64,000 nucleotides of DNA from Drancourtella massiliensis (GTDB lineage Bacteria > Bacillota > Clostridia > Lachnospirales > Lachnospiraceae). The first letter of the stretch is position 1. Every line of letters starts with the position of its first letter. The stretch covers positions 124,001 through 188,000 of the forward strand of contig NZ_JACJKH010000002.1 in assembly GCF_016900655.1 (NCBI RefSeq), given 5' to 3'. Both the position numbers and the translations under genes were made by a program. This document shows positions 1 through 8,191 of this stretch, piece after piece. The notes under the pieces are model-generated. The model worked only from the letters and a program-made list of their open reading frames with translations, ran no database searches and was not told the DNA's origin.

Positions 1-2
1 AC

Positions 3-887
3 GAAGCATATCCGGACAAAAATCTGACATTTAAAGTGGAGTCGAGGCGCGCAAAGAAGACCTACCCGGTCAACTCCATGGAGATGAACTGTGATCTGGG
101 AGAGGCGATCCTGGATGCGTTTCCGGAGATGCGGGTGGACGTTCACAATCCGGATGTGCTCCTGAACGTGGAGGTACGGGAAGAGGTTTATATTTATTCC
201 CACATCATACCGGGGCCTGGCGGAATGCCGATCGGAACAAACGGCAGTGCCATGCTGCTCCTCTCGGGAGGAATTGACAGCCCGGTTGCAGGTTATATGG
301 TAGCAAAAAGAGGCGTCGGTCTTGAGGCGGTTTATTTCCATGCACCTCCGTACACAAGCGAGCGGGCAAAACAGAAGGTAGTGGATCTTGCAAAGAAGGT
401 GGCGGCTTACACCGGACCGATCCGGCTCCATGTTGTCAACTTTACAGATATTCAGCTTTACATCTATGATAAATGTCCTCATGATGAGCTGACGATCATT
501 ATGAGAAGATATATGATGCGGATTGCCGAGACGATTGCAAAGGAAAATGGCTGTCTGGGACTGATCACAGGGGAAAGTATCGGACAGGTTGCAAGTCAGA
601 CGATGCAAAGTCTTCTTGTGACAAATGAAGTATGTACCCTTCCGGTATACCGCCCATTGATCGGATTTGACAAGCAGGAAATCGTAGAGATTTCAGAAAA
701 GATTGATACTTATGAGACTTCGATTCTTCCGTACGAAGACTGCTGTACGATCTTTGTCGCAAAGCATCCGGTGACCAGGCCGAAATTGGATGTGATCAAG
801 CGGTCTGAGACAAGGCTGTCGGAAGATATTGACCGTCTCGTACAGGAAGCGCTTGATACAACAGAAGTCATCGATGTGGAAGCATAG
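3..887 (+). CDS. thiI: ThiI, tRNA 4-thiouridine synthetase / thiamine thiazole sulfurtransferase (5' end outside window)
   Basis: This gene is cut by the left edge. The reading frame is open from base 3 and runs into the GTG at 36, which is internal rather than a start because the residues before it (FKVESRRAKKTYPV) belong to the THUMP domain. The PP-loop signature LLLSGGIDSPVAG is at about 255-290, followed by the conserved LITGESIGQVASQT segment. ThiI adenylates U8 of tRNA and transfers sulfur from a persulfide carrier; the same protein can feed thiazole synthesis. There is no rhodanese domain after the PP-loop domain, as is usual in Firmicutes, so the sulfur must come through a partner IscS-type desulfurase. 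The gene ends at 887 with no strong + strand terminator before the convergent HPr-like gene. Confidence 0.95.
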   Translation, partial: EAYPDKNLTFKVESRRAKKTYPVNSMEMNCDLGEAILDAFPEMRVDVHNPDVLLNVEVREEVYIYSHIIPGPGGMPIGTNGSAMLLLSGGIDSPVAGYMVAKRGVGLEAVYFHAPPYTSERAKQKVVDLAKKVAAYTGPIRLHVVNFTDIQLYIYDKCPHDELTIIMRRYMMRIAETIAKENGCLGLITGESIGQVASQTMQSLLVTNEVCTLPVYRPLIGFDKQEIVEISEKIDTYETSILPYEDCCTIFVAKHPVTRPKLDVIKRSETRLSEDIDRLVQEALDTTEVIDVEA

Positions 888-943
888 GAGAATTGGAAAA
901 GTTTCCAGAGTGAATGAGGGTTTTTTTGACTCTCTTATTGAAT

Positions 944-975
944 AAAAAAATCCCCCGCGCTCAACGTGGGGGATT
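944..975 (-). terminator. Intrinsic terminator of the HPr-like gene
   Basis: Inverted repeat 949-959 / 965-975 (AATCCCCCGCG with one G-U pair, 5-base loop). Read on the minus strand it is followed by a run of seven T. It lies just after the minus-strand stop at 985. Confidence 0.85.
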
Positions 976-984
976 CGATTTCAT

Positions 985-1215
985 CTAAACAAGATAAGGT
1001 TTTAAAACTTCTAAAACTTCATCAACGCCAGCATCAGCGTGAATGTTTAAATCAATCGGTTTAGATAAATCCAGGCTGAAGATACCCATAATGGACTTTG
1101 CGTCGATTACGTATCTGCCGGATACTAAATCGAAATCGTAATCAAATTTTGTAATGTCGTTTACAAATGATTTTACTTTGTCAATCGAGTTTAATGAAAT
1201 CTTTACTGTTTTCAT
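985..1215 (-). CDS. HPr-family protein lacking the phosphorylatable histidine (Crh-like)
   Basis: A 76-residue protein of HPr length and fold pattern. The segment IDAKSIMGIFSLDLSKPIDL matches the HPr block around Ser46 (AKSIMGVMSLG), the site of HPr kinase. The region where HPr has GLHARPA with the catalytic His15 reads NSIDKVKSFV, so there is no histidine to carry phosphate from enzyme I. The pattern (Ser46 kept, His15 lost) is that of Bacillus Crh, a regulator rather than a phosphotransferase. I chose ATG 1215 over the in-frame GTG at 1224 because a GAGAGGAG ribosome site lies ten bases before the ATG. The gene is monocistronic, with its own terminator. The regulatory role is inferred; only the loss of the histidine is seen. 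Confidence 0.8.
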   Translation of the reverse strand: MKTVKISLNSIDKVKSFVNDITKFDYDFDLVSGRYVIDAKSIMGIFSLDLSKPIDLNIHADAGVDEVLEVLKPYLV

Positions 1216-1352
1216 TGGAAACACACTCCTCTCTCTTTGTTTATATCAATATCTTATGATAGTACAATTAAAAAGTCAAGAAACAACTTGCCAAAGAAAT
1301 GGAAGAAATTTCGTCATATTTTATAAAATTTTAGAAAAGGACTGAGGAAAAA

Positions 1353-2684
1353 ATGAAAAAAGCGGCACTTCATAATCTCGGATGCAAAGTAAACGGATAT
1401 GAGACAGAGGCCATGCAGAAACTTCTTGAAGAAGATGGATATGAGATTGTCCCTTTTCATGAGAAGGCGGATGTTTATGTAATCAATACCTGCACAGTGA
1501 CAAATATTGCTGACAGAAAATCCAGACAGATGATCCACCGTGCAAGAAAGCTGAATCCGGAGGCGGTGATAGTGGCGGCAGGATGCTACGTCCAGGCACA
1601 GGAAGAAGCGGGACAGGCGATTGAGGGAATCGACATTCTGATCGGGAACAATCAGAAAAAGAATCTGATCAGCCTTCTCCATGCACATGAACAGCATGAG
1701 GATATAAAGGCGGTGATTGATATCAATCATACCGGCGAGTTTGAAGAACTCTACGTGGATTCAGCCGGAGATCATACGAGAGCCTACATCAAGATTCAGG
1801 ACGGATGCAACCAGTTCTGCACGTACTGTATTATCCCGTATGTGCGGGGCAGGATCCGCAGCAGACAACCGGAGGAAATCGTAAAAGAAGTGGAACGGCT
1901 TGCGGATGCCGGCTATCAGGAAGTAGTTCTGACCGGAATTCATGCAAGTTCCTACGGGGTGGATTTTGTGAATCCGAAGATGGATCTGGATTCCTGGGTG
2001 ACTATGGAGGGAGAAAAAAAAGATCTTCTCTACCTGATTCGGCAGATCCATAAAGTAGAAGGAATCAGGAGAATACGCTTAAGCTCGATCGAGCCGAGAA
2101 TTATTACAGAAAAATTCGCAAAAGAACTTGCAAAGCTTCCAAAGGTCTGCCCGCATTTCCATCTGTCCATGCAGAGCGGCTGCGATGCAACGCTGAAGAG
2201 AATGAACAGACACTATACGAGCAGAGAATACTATGAAAAATGCGGTATTTTAAGAACGTATTTTGAGCATCCGGCGATTACAACGGATGTTATTGTAGGA
2301 TTCCCGGGAGAGACGCAGGAGGAGTTCGAGACGACCAGGGCGTTTATTGAAAAAGTCGGATTTTATGAGACTCATGTGTTTAAGTACTCCAGAAGAAACG
2401 GTACAAAGGCGGCGTCCATGCCGGACCAGGTGCCGGAACAGAAAAAGGCGGAAAGAAGCCAGATCCTGCTTGATCTCTGTAAAAAGAAAAAGAAAGAGTT
2501 TGAAGATCAGATGATCGGAAAGCAGGTAGAAGTCCTTCTGGAGGAAACCTTTGAAAAAGACGGGGTCCTTTACCGGACGGGCCTTACAAAAGAATATGTA
2601 AAAGTTGCGGTAAAGGCTGATAATACGAGGGAAAATCAGATTCTGGAAATGACCATTGAGAATCATTCTCAAATTATGGATTGA
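1353..2684 (+). CDS. mtaB: MtaB, threonylcarbamoyladenosine tRNA methylthiotransferase
   Basis: Radical-SAM methylthiotransferase of 443 residues that converts t6A37 to ms2t6A37 in ANN-decoding tRNAs. The N-terminal UPF0004 domain has its cluster cysteines in LGCKVN (C11), NTCTVTN and AGCYVQ. The radical-SAM cluster is C152-x3-C156-x2-C159 (CNQFCTYC). A TRAM-like RNA-binding tail occupies about the last 65 residues. The LGCKVNxYET opening and the length distinguish it from MiaB and RimO. The start is ATG 1353 with AGGA seven bases upstream. It stands alone or leads into the ireB-ruvX run, as the gap to the next gene is only 52 bases. Confidence 0.95.
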   Translation: MKKAALHNLGCKVNGYETEAMQKLLEEDGYEIVPFHEKADVYVINTCTVTNIADRKSRQMIHRARKLNPEAVIVAAGCYVQAQEEAGQAIEGIDILIGNNQKKNLISLLHAHEQHEDIKAVIDINHTGEFEELYVDSAGDHTRAYIKIQDGCNQFCTYCIIPYVRGRIRSRQPEEIVKEVERLADAGYQEVVLTGIHASSYGVDFVNPKMDLDSWVTMEGEKKDLLYLIRQIHKVEGIRRIRLSSIEPRIITEKFAKELAKLPKVCPHFHLSMQSGCDATLKRMNRHYTSREYYEKCGILRTYFEHPAITTDVIVGFPGETQEEFETTRAFIEKVGFYETHVFKYSRRNGTKAASMPDQVPEQKKAERSQILLDLCKKKKKEFEDQMIGKQVEVLLEETFEKDGVLYRTGLTKEYVKVAVKADNTRENQILEMTIENHSQIMD

Positions 2685-2736
2685 ATTTTAGATGGGATTA
2701 TATTAGAATAGAGTAGTAGTATTGGAGGTCGCAACG

Positions 2737-3000
2737 ATGAAAGATTTATCAAACACACAGTTTTTCCAGGTGGGCCAGGGCCCGCAGATTCAGGCAAAGG
2801 ATATTCTTGAGATCGTTTATAAGGCTTTGCGTGAGAAAGGATACAATCCGGTCAACCAGATGGTTGGTTATATCATGTCCGGAGACCCGACTTATATCAC
2901 AAGCCATAACGGTGCAAGAAGTCTTGTCATGAAGATGGAACGAGATGAACTGGTCGAAGAGATGCTCAAAGCATATATTGAGCACAATGGCTGGGAGTAA
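2737..3000 (+). CDS. IreB family regulatory phosphoprotein (DUF965, YrzL)
   Basis: An 87-residue protein with the family's conserved run [20 protein letters not shown] and the ending [11 protein letters not shown]. In Enterococcus IreB is a small substrate of the Ser/Thr kinase IreK and tunes cell-envelope resistance; that role is known for the family and not shown here. I chose ATG 2737 because GGAGG at 2724-2728 sits eight bases before it; a TTG at 2722 would overlap the ribosome site. ruvX starts two bases after the stop, so the two are co-translated. The ireB-ruvX-DUF1292 order is conserved across Firmicutes. Confidence 0.92.
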   Translation: MKDLSNTQFFQVGQGPQIQAKDILEIVYKALREKGYNPVNQMVGYIMSGDPTYITSHNGARSLVMKMERDELVEEMLKAYIEHNGWE

Positions 3001-3002
3001 CG

Positions 3003-3434
3003 ATGAGAGTAATGGGATTGGACTTTGGCGCGAAGACCGTAGGAGTCGCTGTGAGCGATCCTTTAGGTCTGACTGCCCAGGGGGTCGAAACAATTACTAG
3101 GACGCAGGAGAACAAGCTGAGAAAGACACTGGCGAGGATCGAGACACTTGCCGGAGATTTTAAGGTGGAAAAAATTGTACTTGGATTCCCGAAACACATG
3201 AATAATGATATCGGAGAGCGTGCCGAGAAGACACTCGCGTTTAAGGAAATGCTTGAGAGACGGACCGGGCTTGAGGTGGAATTATGGGATGAGAGGCTCA
3301 CGACAGTCTCTGCTGAGAAAGTACTGATGGAAAGCGGCGTGCGCCGGGAAAACAGGAAACTCTATATAGATAAAATTGCAGCAGTTTTCATACTGCAGGG
3401 ATATCTGGATTCCGTTGGTATGAGAGGAGTTTAG
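3003..3434 (+). CDS. ruvX: RuvX/YqgF, Holliday junction resolvase-like RNase H fold nuclease
   Basis: 143 residues, the standard size. The RNase H-fold start [20 protein letters not shown] carries the first catalytic aspartate; GFPKHMNN and WDERLTT are the other family blocks, and the C-terminal [14 protein letters not shown] has the last acidic site. The protein is involved in 16S rRNA 5' processing and/or junction resolution. The start follows the ireB-type stop by two bases and the DUF1292 gene begins one base after its own stop, so translation is tightly coupled. Confidence 0.93.
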   Translation: MRVMGLDFGAKTVGVAVSDPLGLTAQGVETITRTQENKLRKTLARIETLAGDFKVEKIVLGFPKHMNNDIGERAEKTLAFKEMLERRTGLEVELWDERLTTVSAEKVLMESGVRRENRKLYIDKIAAVFILQGYLDSVGMRGV

Positions 3435-3435
3435 A

Positions 3436-3696
3436 ATGGAGAAAATTATGTTTATGCCGGAAGGTTCGGATCAGCCGGCAGCATTCTATGTTTTGGAACA
3501 GACAAAAATCAGGGGAATTTCCTATATTCTTGTGACGGATAAAGAAGAGGGAGATGCGGAATGTCTGATTTTAAAAGATAAAAGCAATAGCGAAGGGGAG
3601 GACTCCCTGTATGAGATCGTAGAAGACGAAGTGGAACTTCAGGCAGTATCGAAAGTGTTTGAAGAACTTCTGGAAGATGTGGGGATCGAACTGTAG
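3436..3696 (+). CDS. DUF1292 domain protein (YrzB-like)
   Basis: An acidic 86-residue protein. The pattern PAAFYVLEQTKIRGISYILV, then an acidic linker and a YEIVEDEVELQAVSKVFEELL helix, matches DUF1292 (Bacillus YrzB). No biochemical role is established for the family. It directly follows ruvX (one-base gap) as in many Firmicutes, and is followed by 67 bases before RNase J, which carries its own ribosome site. Confidence 0.88.
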   Translation: MEKIMFMPEGSDQPAAFYVLEQTKIRGISYILVTDKEEGDAECLILKDKSNSEGEDSLYEIVEDEVELQAVSKVFEELLEDVGIEL

Positions 3697-3763
3697 CTTT
3701 TTGCGGATCTTATTACCAGTCAGAGAATGAATGGACGGAAAATAAAATCATGGAGGTGTAGAT

Positions 3764-5434
3764 TTGAAAAAAACGAACAATTCAAAATTGCGTATCATTC
3801 CGATAGGCGGACTGGAGCAGATCGGAATGAACATTACTGCCTTCGAATATGAAGACAGTATTATTGTGGTAGACTGCGGTCTTGCATTCCCGGAGGACGA
3901 CATGCTGGGAATTGATCTTGTGATACCGGATGTCACCTATTTAAGAGATAATATTTCAAAAGTGAAAGGGTTTGTGATTACCCACGGACATGAAGACCAT
4001 ATCGGAGCGCTGCCGTATGTATTGAAAGAACTTAATCTTCCAATTTACACGACAAAACTTACGATGGGCATTATCGAAAACAAGTTAAAAGAACACAATC
4101 TGATGAGGAGTACGAAGCGGAAAGTCGTACGCCACGGCCAGTCTATTAATCTCGGGAAATTCCGAATTGAATTTATCAAAACAAACCACAGCATTCAGGA
4201 TGCGTCTGCGCTTGCCATTTACTCACCGGCGGGGATTGTTGTTCATACGGGAGACTTTAAGGTGGATTACACGCCAGTATTCGGTGACGCGATTGATCTG
4301 CAGCGCTTTGCCGAGATTGGAAAGAAAGGCGTACTGGCGCTGATGTCGGACAGCACCAATGCGGAGCGGCCGGGATTTACCCAGTCTGAACGTACGGTCG
4401 GACGGACATTTGACCATATTTTTGCGGAGCACACTAATACGAGAATTATTATCGCGACGTTTGCATCGAACGTGGACCGTGTGCAGCAGATTATCAACTC
4501 TGCTTACAAATATGGCAGAAAAGTTGTCGTGGAAGGACGGAGCATGGTCAATATCATCTCTACCGCCGCGGAACTGGGATATCTGGACATTCCAAAGAAT
4601 ACACTGATCGAGATTGACAAGCTGAAAAACTATCCTCCGGAGAAGACGGTTCTGATTACGACAGGAAGCCAGGGAGAGTCCATGGCGGCACTTTCCCGCA
4701 TGGCAGCGGATATTCATAAAAAAGTGACCATTATGCCGGGAGATACGGTTATTTTCAGTTCCAACCCGATCCCGGGAAATGAGAAGTCTGTATCGAGAGT
4801 GATCAATGAGCTCTCTGCAAAAGGGGCAAATGTGATCTTCCAGGATGCCCATGTATCCGGACATGCCTGCCAGGAAGAACTGAAACTGATCTATTCTCTT
4901 GTGAAGCCGAAATATGCGATTCCGGTACATGGAGAGTACCGCCATATGAAAGCAAATGCGGGGATTGCGGAGCAGCTTGGAATTCCGAAGGAAAACATTT
5001 TCATTCTCCATGCCGGAGACGTGCTGGAGCTGGATGACAAGGGTGCAAAGATTGCTGACCATGTGCAGACGGGAGCGATCCTTGTCGACGGACTTGGCGT
5101 CGGCGATGTGGGAAATATTGTGTTAAGAGACCGCCAGCATCTGGCAGAGGACGGAATCCTGATCGTTGTTCTGACCCTTGCAAAAGGAACAAACCAGCTG
5201 CTGGCCGGACCGGATATTGTGTCCCGCGGATTTGTCTATGTACGGGAATCCGAAGGGCTGATGGAAGAGGCGAAAGAGGTGCTTGGTGTCGCTCTGGAGG
5301 GATGCTTAAGCAGCCGTAACGCAGACTGGAGCAAAATCAAACTTGTAATCCGTGATACCATGAATGAGTTTATCTGGAAGAGAACAAAGAGAAGACCGAT
5401 GATTCTTCCGATCATTATGGACGTCAATGTATAG
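3764..5434 (+). CDS. rnj: Ribonuclease J
   Basis: A 556-residue metallo-beta-lactamase/beta-CASP RNase with 5'-3' exonuclease and endonuclease activity, central to mRNA turnover and rRNA maturation. The metal site HGHEDH is at residues 74-79, further ligands are in HTGDFK and SDSTNAE, and the beta-CASP/C-terminal motifs include GSQGE and PVHGEYRH. The start is TTG 3764, chosen because GGAGGT at 3752-3757 is well spaced and no ATG lies nearby. In Bacillus this slot of the conserved gene order is taken by mltG (yrrL). The next gene starts 20 bases downstream and is probably in the same transcript. Confidence 0.95.
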   Translation: MKKTNNSKLRIIPIGGLEQIGMNITAFEYEDSIIVVDCGLAFPEDDMLGIDLVIPDVTYLRDNISKVKGFVITHGHEDHIGALPYVLKELNLPIYTTKLTMGIIENKLKEHNLMRSTKRKVVRHGQSINLGKFRIEFIKTNHSIQDASALAIYSPAGIVVHTGDFKVDYTPVFGDAIDLQRFAEIGKKGVLALMSDSTNAERPGFTQSERTVGRTFDHIFAEHTNTRIIIATFASNVDRVQQIINSAYKYGRKVVVEGRSMVNIISTAAELGYLDIPKNTLIEIDKLKNYPPEKTVLITTGSQGESMAALSRMAADIHKKVTIMPGDTVIFSSNPIPGNEKSVSRVINELSAKGANVIFQDAHVSGHACQEELKLIYSLVKPKYAIPVHGEYRHMKANAGIAEQLGIPKENIFILHAGDVLELDDKGAKIADHVQTGAILVDGLGVGDVGNIVLRDRQHLAEDGILIVVLTLAKGTNQLLAGPDIVSRGFVYVRESEGLMEEAKEVLGVALEGCLSSRNADWSKIKLVIRDTMNEFIWKRTKRRPMILPIIMDVNV

Positions 5435-5454
5435 GCGGGAAAGGGACAAAACGG

Positions 5455-6099
5455 ATGATAGTGGATGAGAGGATCGTAGATTACATCCGTTCACTGGAAA
5501 CACGAAACAGCGAAATACTGGAAATGATTGAGCAGGAAGCACTTAAAGAGCGGGTTCCGATTATCAGAAAGGAAATGCAGAGCTTTTTAAAAGTGCTTCT
5601 GCTTTTGAAAAGGCCAGAACGGATTCTGGAGATCGGTGCCGCGGTCGGGTTTTCGGCACTGCTCATGAGCGAGTATGCTGGAAACGGATGCAGAATCGAT
5701 ACGATCGAAAATTATGAAAAGCGGATTCAGAAAGCTGAAGAAAATATCAAAAGAGCCGGAAAAGAAGAGCAGATTCATCTTCTGAAAGGGGATGCGATGG
5801 AGATCTTAAAGACACTGGAAGAACCGTATGACATGATCTTTGTCGACGCAGCGAAGGCACAGTATATTGCCTATTTTCCGGAAGTGATGCGGCTTTTAAA
5901 CAAGGACGGGATGCTGATCTCGGACAATGTCCTTCAGGACGGCGGAATTATGGAATCCCGGTTTGCTGTGGAGCGGCGTGACCGGACGATCCACAGTAGA
6001 ATGAGAGAGTATCTCTATCTTTTAAAACATGACGAAAGACTGGAGACAGCTGTCGTGCCAATCGGGGACGGGGCGTCTGTCAGTGTAAAGAAGGAGTGA
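5455..6099 (+). CDS. SAM-dependent O-methyltransferase, TrmR-like (tRNA 5-hydroxyuridine)
   Basis: 214 residues with the class I methyltransferase motif ILEIGAAVGFSALLM, the acidic motif II region DTIENYEKR, and YDMIFVDAAKAQY before the catalytic site. The family (COG4122) includes Bacillus YrrM/TrmR, which makes 5-methoxyuridine at tRNA position 34. The neighbour six bases downstream is a U32 protein of the TrhP type, which provides the 5-hydroxyuridine substrate. That pairing is the main reason for preferring a tRNA role over a catechol-type methyltransferase. The specific substrate is inferred from context. Confidence 0.85.
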   Translation: MIVDERIVDYIRSLETRNSEILEMIEQEALKERVPIIRKEMQSFLKVLLLLKRPERILEIGAAVGFSALLMSEYAGNGCRIDTIENYEKRIQKAEENIKRAGKEEQIHLLKGDAMEILKTLEEPYDMIFVDAAKAQYIAYFPEVMRLLNKDGMLISDNVLQDGGIMESRFAVERRDRTIHSRMREYLYLLKHDERLETAVVPIGDGASVSVKKE

Positions 6100-6105
6100 A
6101 CAAAA

Positions 6106-7329
6106 ATGCGTCATCCGGAATTATTAGTGCCGGCGAGCAGCCTGGAAGTGCTGAAAACCGCAGTGATTTTCGGGGCAGATGCCGTATATATCGGTGGAGA
6201 GGCCTTTGGCCTTCGTGCGAAAGCGAAAAATTTTTCCATGGAAGACATGAAAGAAGGAATTGCCTTTGCGCATGAACATCAGGTGAAAGTCTATGTGACA
6301 GCCAATATTCTTGCGCACAATGCAGACCTTGAGGGCGTACGGGCATATTTTCAGGAATTAAAGGAAATTGGACCGGATGCACTGATCATTGCAGATCCGG
6401 GAGTGTTTGAGATCGCAAAGGAGGTCTGTCCTGAGATTCCTCGCCATATCAGTACACAGGCGAACAATACAAACTATGGTACCTACCTCTTCTGGCATCA
6501 CCAGGGAGCGGAGAGGGTTGTGACGGCAAGAGAGTTGTCTTTGGATGAAATCCGGGAGATCCGTGAGCACATTCCGGATGACCTTGAGATCGAAACATTT
6601 ATTCACGGGGCAATGTGTATTTCCTATTCCGGCCGCTGCCTTCTGAGCAATTATTTTACCGGCCGGGACGCGAATCAGGGGGCATGCACCCATCCGTGCA
6701 GATGGAAATATTCCATCATGGAAGAGACAAGACCGGGCGAATACATGCCGGTTTATGAAAATGAACGTGGAACCTACATTTTTAATTCCAAGGATCTGTG
6801 CATGATTGAGCACATTCCGGAATTGATGGAAGCCGGGATCGACAGTTTCAAAATCGAGGGAAGAATGAAGACGGCTCTCTATGTAGCCACTGTGGCACGG
6901 ACCTACCGGAAAGCGATCGATGACTATCAGGAGAGCCCGGAGCTTTACGAGGAACATATGGACTGGTACAAAGAGCAGATCGCAAACTGTACCTACCGCA
7001 AATTTACAACAGGCTTCTTCTTCGGAAAGCCGAATGAAGAGGCGCAGATTTACGATAACAATACCTATCTGAAAAATTATACGTATCTTGGTATTGTAGA
7101 CGAGATAAAGGACGGTCTCATCCGGCTGGAACAGAAAAATAAATTCTCTGTAGGTGAGGAGATTGAGATCATGAAGCCGGATGGAAGCGATGTGAAGACG
7201 AAAGTCCTTGCAATCTATGACAGTGAAATGCAAAGTCAGGAATCTGCCCCGCACGCCAGACAGCTTTTGTGGGTGAAGCTTGACAGGGAAGCATCCAGAT
7301 ACGACCTTCTGAGGAAAAAAGAAGAATAA
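6106..7329 (+). CDS. U32 family protein, TrhP-like tRNA hydroxylation factor
   Basis: 407 residues starting HPELLVPASSLEVLKTAVIFGADAVY, the typical U32 opening. The signature with four cysteines (GAMCIS, GRCLLS, GACTHPCRW) lies at about residues 168-205; in TrhP/RlhA-type proteins these carry an iron-sulfur centre. A short beta-barrel-like domain follows from about residue 325. In Bacillus and E. coli TrhP acts with prephenate-dependent chemistry to form 5-hydroxyuridine at tRNA position 34. The gene sits directly behind a TrmR-like methyltransferase, so the two probably make ho5U then mo5U. The older name collagenase-like peptidase is probably misleading here. Confidence 0.88.
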   Translation: MRHPELLVPASSLEVLKTAVIFGADAVYIGGEAFGLRAKAKNFSMEDMKEGIAFAHEHQVKVYVTANILAHNADLEGVRAYFQELKEIGPDALIIADPGVFEIAKEVCPEIPRHISTQANNTNYGTYLFWHHQGAERVVTARELSLDEIREIREHIPDDLEIETFIHGAMCISYSGRCLLSNYFTGRDANQGACTHPCRWKYSIMEETRPGEYMPVYENERGTYIFNSKDLCMIEHIPELMEAGIDSFKIEGRMKTALYVATVARTYRKAIDDYQESPELYEEHMDWYKEQIANCTYRKFTTGFFFGKPNEEAQIYDNNTYLKNYTYLGIVDEIKDGLIRLEQKNKFSVGEEIEIMKPDGSDVKTKVLAIYDSEMQSQESAPHARQLLWVKLDREASRYDLLRKKEE

Positions 7330-7345
7330 AGAAGACATAGTATGT

Positions 7346-7375
7346 AAAACACGGCAGAAAACGCCGTGTTTTTTT
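7346..7375. terminator. Bidirectional intrinsic terminator between trhP-like gene and sigK
   Basis: Perfect 10-base inverted repeat AAAACACGGC at 7346-7355 and 7363-7372 with a 7-base loop, followed by T residues to 7375. It is usable from both sides because the outer stem is A/T rich. It overlaps the sigK stop region. Confidence 0.85.
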
Positions 7376-7997
7376 AATCCTCAAAGAAGAGACGGAGTTT
7401 TTCGATAGCGCTCTTCTCAATCCGGGAGACGTAGGATCTGGAGATGCCAAGCCTTTTCGCGATTTCACGCTGTGTCAGGATTTCCTCGTTGTAGAGACCG
7501 TAACGAAGTTTCAGCACTAGACGTTCTCTCTGAGAAAGTTCGGATTCTACTTTTTGATATAGTTTTCCAATATCATCCTGGAGTGTGATCTGCTCATCCA
7601 CTTCCCGTGCCTCGGATTCCATAATGTCAAAAAGACGGATTTCGTTTCCCTCCTTGTCAGTTCCGATGGGTTCGTAGAGGGAAACCTCCCCGGATACTTT
7701 TTTCCGGGAGCGCATCAGCATCAAAAGTTCATTTTCAATGCAGCGGGCGGCATAGGTGGCAAGACGTACGCCTTTGTCCGGATTGAATGTCATGACAGCT
7801 TTGATCAGTCCGATGGTTCCGATGGAGATCAGGTCCTCGGTATCTTCGGAAAGATGCTGGTATTTTTTGACCACATGTGCTACAAGGCGCAGATTATGTT
7901 CAATCAGGATGTATTTTGCTTCCAGATCTCCCTCTGTATACTTCTGCATATAATACTGTTCTTCGTCGGCAGTGAGGGGCTGTGGAAATGATTTCAA
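7374..7997 (-). CDS. sigK: Sporulation sigma factor SigK, without pro-sequence
   Basis: 207 residues. FPQPL followed by LIEHNLRLVAHVVKKYQ, then DLISIGTIGLIKA, LATYAARCIENELL and PIGTDKEGNEI are SigK rather than SigE hallmarks (SigE has LIERNLRLVVYIAKKF). The region 4 helix-turn-helix is TQREIAKRLGISRSYVSRIE. SigK directs late mother-cell gene expression in sporulation. I chose TTG 7997 because AAGAGGTG lies nine bases upstream; GTG 8007-8009 is possible but sits inside that site, and a TAA stop lies two codons further up. Hence there is no room for the 20-residue inhibitory pro-sequence of Bacillus SigK. The gene is also uninterrupted by a skin element. Confidence 0.92.
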   Translation of the reverse strand: MKSFPQPLTADEEQYYMQKYTEGDLEAKYILIEHNLRLVAHVVKKYQHLSEDTEDLISIGTIGLIKAVMTFNPDKGVRLATYAARCIENELLMLMRSRKKVSGEVSLYEPIGTDKEGNEIRLFDIMESEAREVDEQITLQDDIGKLYQKVESELSQRERLVLKLRYGLYNEEILTQREIAKRLGISRSYVSRIEKSAIEKLRLFFED

Positions 7998-8029
7998 GGG
8001 AATACGCACCTCTTAACATGTTTGCTATC

Positions 8030-8037
8030 AGTTTATG
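8030..8037 (-). promoter_or_regulatory. Possible SigE -10 element upstream of sigK
   Basis: On the minus strand this reads CATAAACT, one mismatch from the SigE -10 consensus CATACAMT, about 33 bases before the sigK start. No clear -35 is visible at the right distance. sigK is a known SigE target in other spore formers, so this is a suggestion only. Confidence 0.3.
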
Positions 8038-8191
8038 AGAATGCAGGATTTTTTGTGCTTTTCCAAAATAAGAATTGACATTTAGGGACGAAGGGACTAC
8101 CATGAAAGCAAAGATCTGAAAATTCACATGCCGGTTCCGGCAGAAACGGGGATTCACCTGGGCATTTCAACGGGAAATCAGAAAAAGAAAT

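Noticed and set aside
907-933. Terminator for thiI
   Set aside because: AGAGT/ACTCT arms are only five bases long and the T run falls in the loop, so it is not convincing.
7374-7997. Skin-type insertion in sigK
   Set aside because: The sigK frame is continuous from start to stop, with no recombinase gene or att-like repeats nearby.
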